Shown here in pieces: positions 5,343 through 6,837 of a stretch of 6,837 bases of DNA. How positions within the stretch are numbered: the first letter of the stretch is position 1; each line of letters starts with the position of its first letter. The position numbers were made by a program, and so were the translations under genes. Source of the stretch: Pseudomonadota bacterium. GTDB taxonomy: Bacteria; Pseudomonadota; Alphaproteobacteria; Ferrovibrionales; Ferrovibrionaceae. Below the pieces are notes generated by a model, which was not told where the DNA came from, did no database searches, and saw only the letters and a program-made list of their open reading frames with translations. Location of the stretch: positions 1 through 6,837 of the forward strand of contig JAEYTW010000240.1 of assembly GCA_023433835.1 (NCBI GenBank). The letters are read 5' to 3'.

Positions 5343-5612
5343 TTATTTCTTTTTATTTCCTGAATGACCTCTCCATATACGTGTAGGAGCAAATTCACCC
5401 AAATTATGTCCAACCATGTTTTCCGTTACAAATACCGGAATAAATTTGTTCCCATTATGAACGGCAATGGTATGCCCTACAAAATCAGGAAGAATCATCG
5501 AAGCACGAGACCATGTTTTAACTACTGTCTTTTTGCTTCCTTCATTCATATCGGTCACTCGTTTCATCAACTTATAGTGTACGAATGGTCCTTTTTTTAG
5601 TGATCTAGCCAT
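5343..5612 (-). CDS. rpsS: 30S ribosomal protein S19 (uS19)
   Basis: S19 lies at the top of the small-subunit head, forms a complex with S13 and contacts A-site tRNA and the L5 side of the large subunit. The 89-residue product starts MARSLKKGPFVHYKLMKRV and shows SRASMILPDFVGHTIAVHNG. It ends with the family signature FVTENMVGHNLGEFAPTRIW, then RGH and a short Lys-rich tail. The length is normal. It starts 6 bases after the rplB stop (leader AAGTAATAGACT), without a Shine-Dalgarno sequence, and is followed after 19 bases by rplV. The order rplB-rpsS-rplV is canonical for the S10 operon. Confidence 0.98.
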   Translation of the reverse strand: MARSLKKGPFVHYKLMKRVTDMNEGSKKTVVKTWSRASMILPDFVGHTIAVHNGNKFIPVFVTENMVGHNLGEFAPTRIWRGHSGNKKK

Positions 5613-5618
5613 AGTCTA

Positions 5619-6443
5619 TTACTTCTTACGACGTTCAATGATTAATTTTGAAGTTGGATTTTTCGGTTTACGTGTCTTGTATCCTTTAGCAGGTATACCA
5701 TTACGCGAACGTGGATGACCACCCGTTGCACGACCTTCTCCACCACCCATCGGGTGATCAACAGGGTTCATTACAACCGGACGCGTACGAGGACGACGAC
5801 CAGCCCAACGACTCTTACCGGCTTTACCTTTTACCAATAGGTTGTGCTCCGAATTACCAACGGAACCAATGGTAGCAATACACTCGATCAATATCATACG
5901 TGTCTCACCGGAAGGCAATTTGATTACGGCATACTTACCTTCTTTGGCAGCAAGCTGAGCAAAGGTTCCCGCGCTACGCACTATCTGTGCACCACGACCA
6001 GGTTTCATTTCTATATTGTGGATAATGGTACCCAATGGTATATTCGCCAATGGTAACGCATTCCCAATTTCAATCGGCGCATTTTTGCCGGCCATTATTT
6101 TCTGACCAACTTGTAATCCGTTCGGAGCTAAAATATAACGCTTATCTCCATCCGCATATACTACTAATGCAATATGCGCAGATCTGTTCGGATCATATTC
6201 CAAAGATTTTACTACTCCCGGAATATCAAATTTATTACGCTTGAAATCAATGATTCGATATTGTTGCTTATGACCACCACCTACATAACGCATGGTCATC
6301 TTTCCGGTATTGTTACGTCCGCCGGATTTGGATTTTTTAGCAATCAAACTCTTCTCAGGACGAACGGCAGATAAGCCACTGTAGTCTGCTACTACCGCGT
6401 GACGGGTTCCTGCTGTAATCGGATTTAATTTTCTAACTGCCAT
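5619..6443 (-). CDS. rplB: 50S ribosomal protein L2 (uL2)
   Basis: L2 is a core large-subunit protein needed for subunit association and peptidyl-transferase activity. The 274-residue product is of normal length. It starts MAVRKLNPITAGTRHAVVAD, has the N-terminal RNA-binding segment GGGHKQQYRIIDFKRN (residues 55-70) in the OB-fold domain, and an SH3-like domain with SAGTFAQLAAKEGKYAVIKL. The C-terminal signature reads MNPVDHPMGGGEGRATGGHP; His230 matches E. coli His229 (numbered without the initiator Met), the residue linked to activity. The second histidine of E. coli DHPHGGG is Met232 here, as I recall for Bacteroidota. The basic tail ends LIIERRKK. The start is 5 bases after the rplW stop; an AAGGG lies only two bases from the ATG, too close for a usual Shine-Dalgarno role. 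Confidence 0.99.
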   Translation of the reverse strand: MAVRKLNPITAGTRHAVVADYSGLSAVRPEKSLIAKKSKSGGRNNTGKMTMRYVGGGHKQQYRIIDFKRNKFDIPGVVKSLEYDPNRSAHIALVVYADGDKRYILAPNGLQVGQKIMAGKNAPIEIGNALPLANIPLGTIIHNIEMKPGRGAQIVRSAGTFAQLAAKEGKYAVIKLPSGETRMILIECIATIGSVGNSEHNLLVKGKAGKSRWAGRRPRTRPVVMNPVDHPMGGGEGRATGGHPRSRNGIPAKGYKTRKPKNPTSKLIIERRKK

Positions 6444-6448
6444 ATCCC

Positions 6449-6745
6449 TTAAATATTATTGAATAAATCAATGGTATCTCCTTCACGTACAGATACTACC
6501 GCTTTCTTGAAGTGGTTCGTACGACCATGTGAAAATCCCGTTTTCGTATATCTTACTTTGGTTTTACCCATGTAGTTCATCGTGTTTACTGAAGTAACTT
6601 TTACTCCGTATAACTTCTCTACTGCCTTCTTTATCTCCACTTTGTTGGAATTGAGATTCACTAAAAATCCATAACGATTGAATTTCTCGCCAAGATTCGT
6701 AATCTTTTCCGTAACAAGTGCTTTTATGATTATATTATTTGCCAT
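6449..6745 (-). CDS. rplW: 50S ribosomal protein L23 (uL23)
   Basis: L23 lies at the peptide exit and is the docking site for trigger factor and the signal recognition particle. The 98-residue product starts MANNIIIKALVTEKITNLGE, carries YGFLVNLNSNKVEIKKAVEK followed by LYGVKVTSVNTMNY (the conserved K-x-E-I-K-x-A-V-E segment), and has a basic loop GKTKVRYTKTGFSHGRTNHF before the last strand. Length and motifs are normal for L23 of the bacterial type. The start codon overlaps the rplD stop by one base (TAATG), so translational coupling with L4 is likely; there is no Shine-Dalgarno sequence. It is followed by rplB after 5 bases. Confidence 0.98.
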   Translation of the reverse strand: MANNIIIKALVTEKITNLGEKFNRYGFLVNLNSNKVEIKKAVEKLYGVKVTSVNTMNYMGKTKVRYTKTGFSHGRTNHFKKAVVSVREGDTIDLFNNI

Positions 6746-6747
6746 TA
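6743..6747 (-). other. TAATG stop/start overlap, rplD to rplW
   Basis: The TAA stop of rplD and the ATG of rplW share one base, the same arrangement as at rplX/rplE but without any Shine-Dalgarno sequence upstream (the leader reads CTATTAATTGCGAAA). Translational coupling of L4 and L23 is the likely consequence; this is inferred from the geometry only. Confidence 0.85.
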
Positions 6748-6837
6748 TTTCGCAATTAATAGTTCTTCAATTTTTGAAAGTGATCCTTCAGCAACCACAA
6801 CTCTGTCCGCATTGATAACCGAATAGGTGTTCAAATC
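6745..6837 (-). CDS. rplD: 50S ribosomal protein L4 (uL4), C-terminal end, cut by window edge
   Basis: Hand translation of the minus strand from the right edge gives 30 residues, DLNTYSVINADRVVVAEGSL followed by SKIEELLIAK and a TAA stop. This matches the end of L4, where a D-x-N-x-Y-x-I/V-x-N-A-D-x-x-V-x-x-E segment precedes a final helix. L4 lines the exit tunnel opposite L22 and in E. coli also represses the S10 operon; the leader where that happens is outside the window. The identification rests on this short segment together with its place directly upstream of rplW, which is canonical. The TAA shares its last base with the rplW ATG. About 85 percent of the protein lies outside the window. 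Confidence 0.93.
   Translation of the reverse strand, partial: DLNTYSVINADRVVVAEGSLSKIEELLIAK

Noticed and set aside
6227..6234. TAAATTTG on the minus strand, a third match to the -7 element, inside rplB
   Set aside because: No -33 element at suitable distance; judged a chance match in A/T-rich coding sequence.
5364..6374. Several plus-strand open frames opposite rpsS and rplB
   Set aside because: Short, mutually overlapping and antisense to highly conserved genes; nothing supports expression.
6444..6448. AAGGG just before the rplB start as a Shine-Dalgarno sequence
   Set aside because: It ends only two bases before the ATG, too near for normal pairing with the 16S end.

Overview
The window is a stretch of a ribosomal-protein superoperon, and every gene in it lies on the minus strand, so transcription runs from the right edge to the left edge. 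In order of transcription it holds: the C-terminal end of rplD (L4), rplW (L23), rplB (L2), rpsS (S19), rplV (L22), rpsC (S3), rplP (L16), rpmC (L29), rpsQ (S17), rplN (L14), rplX (L24), rplE (L5), rpsN (S14), rpsH (S8), rplF (L6), rplR (L18) and the N-terminal part of rpsE (S5). This is the classical S10 gene order running straight into the spc gene order. Fifteen genes are complete and two are cut by the window edges. None looks broken.

The organism is most likely a member of the Bacteroidota. The grounds are: A/T-rich leaders with no Shine-Dalgarno sequence before almost every start codon; a long L22 with an N-terminal MGARKK-type extension; L2 with DHPMGGGEGR in its C-terminal signature; S3 with a Gly-rich, Lys-rich tail; and a roughly 100-residue S14 lacking a complete zinc site. 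I recognise these from family knowledge, not from a search, and I cannot name the genus.

Packing is extreme. By my count only 199 bases lie between genes; the longest gap is 33 bases (rpsC-rplP), and two gene pairs (rplD/rplW and rplX/rplE) overlap by one base in a TAATG arrangement. The S10/spc boundary, which in E. coli carries a separate promoter, is a 2-base gap between rpsQ and rplN. I see no terminator, no convincing promoter, no RNA gene, no mobile element, no repeat array and no long gene-free stretch. The products build the two ribosomal subunits: L2, L4, L22, L23, L24 and L29 shape the large-subunit core and exit tunnel; L5, L18, L6, L14 and L16 shape the central protuberance and factor- or tRNA-binding side; S3, S14 and S19 build the small-subunit head; S5, S8 and S17 build its body.

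I found no undescribed system. The most interesting detail is that rplE is the only gene here preceded by a strong Shine-Dalgarno sequence (GGGGAGGT). It sits inside the end of rplX, at the junction where S8 represses translation of the spc operon in E. coli. Smaller points are a half-degenerate zinc motif in S14 and two start codons that need trimming from the longest open frame (rpsH and rplR).
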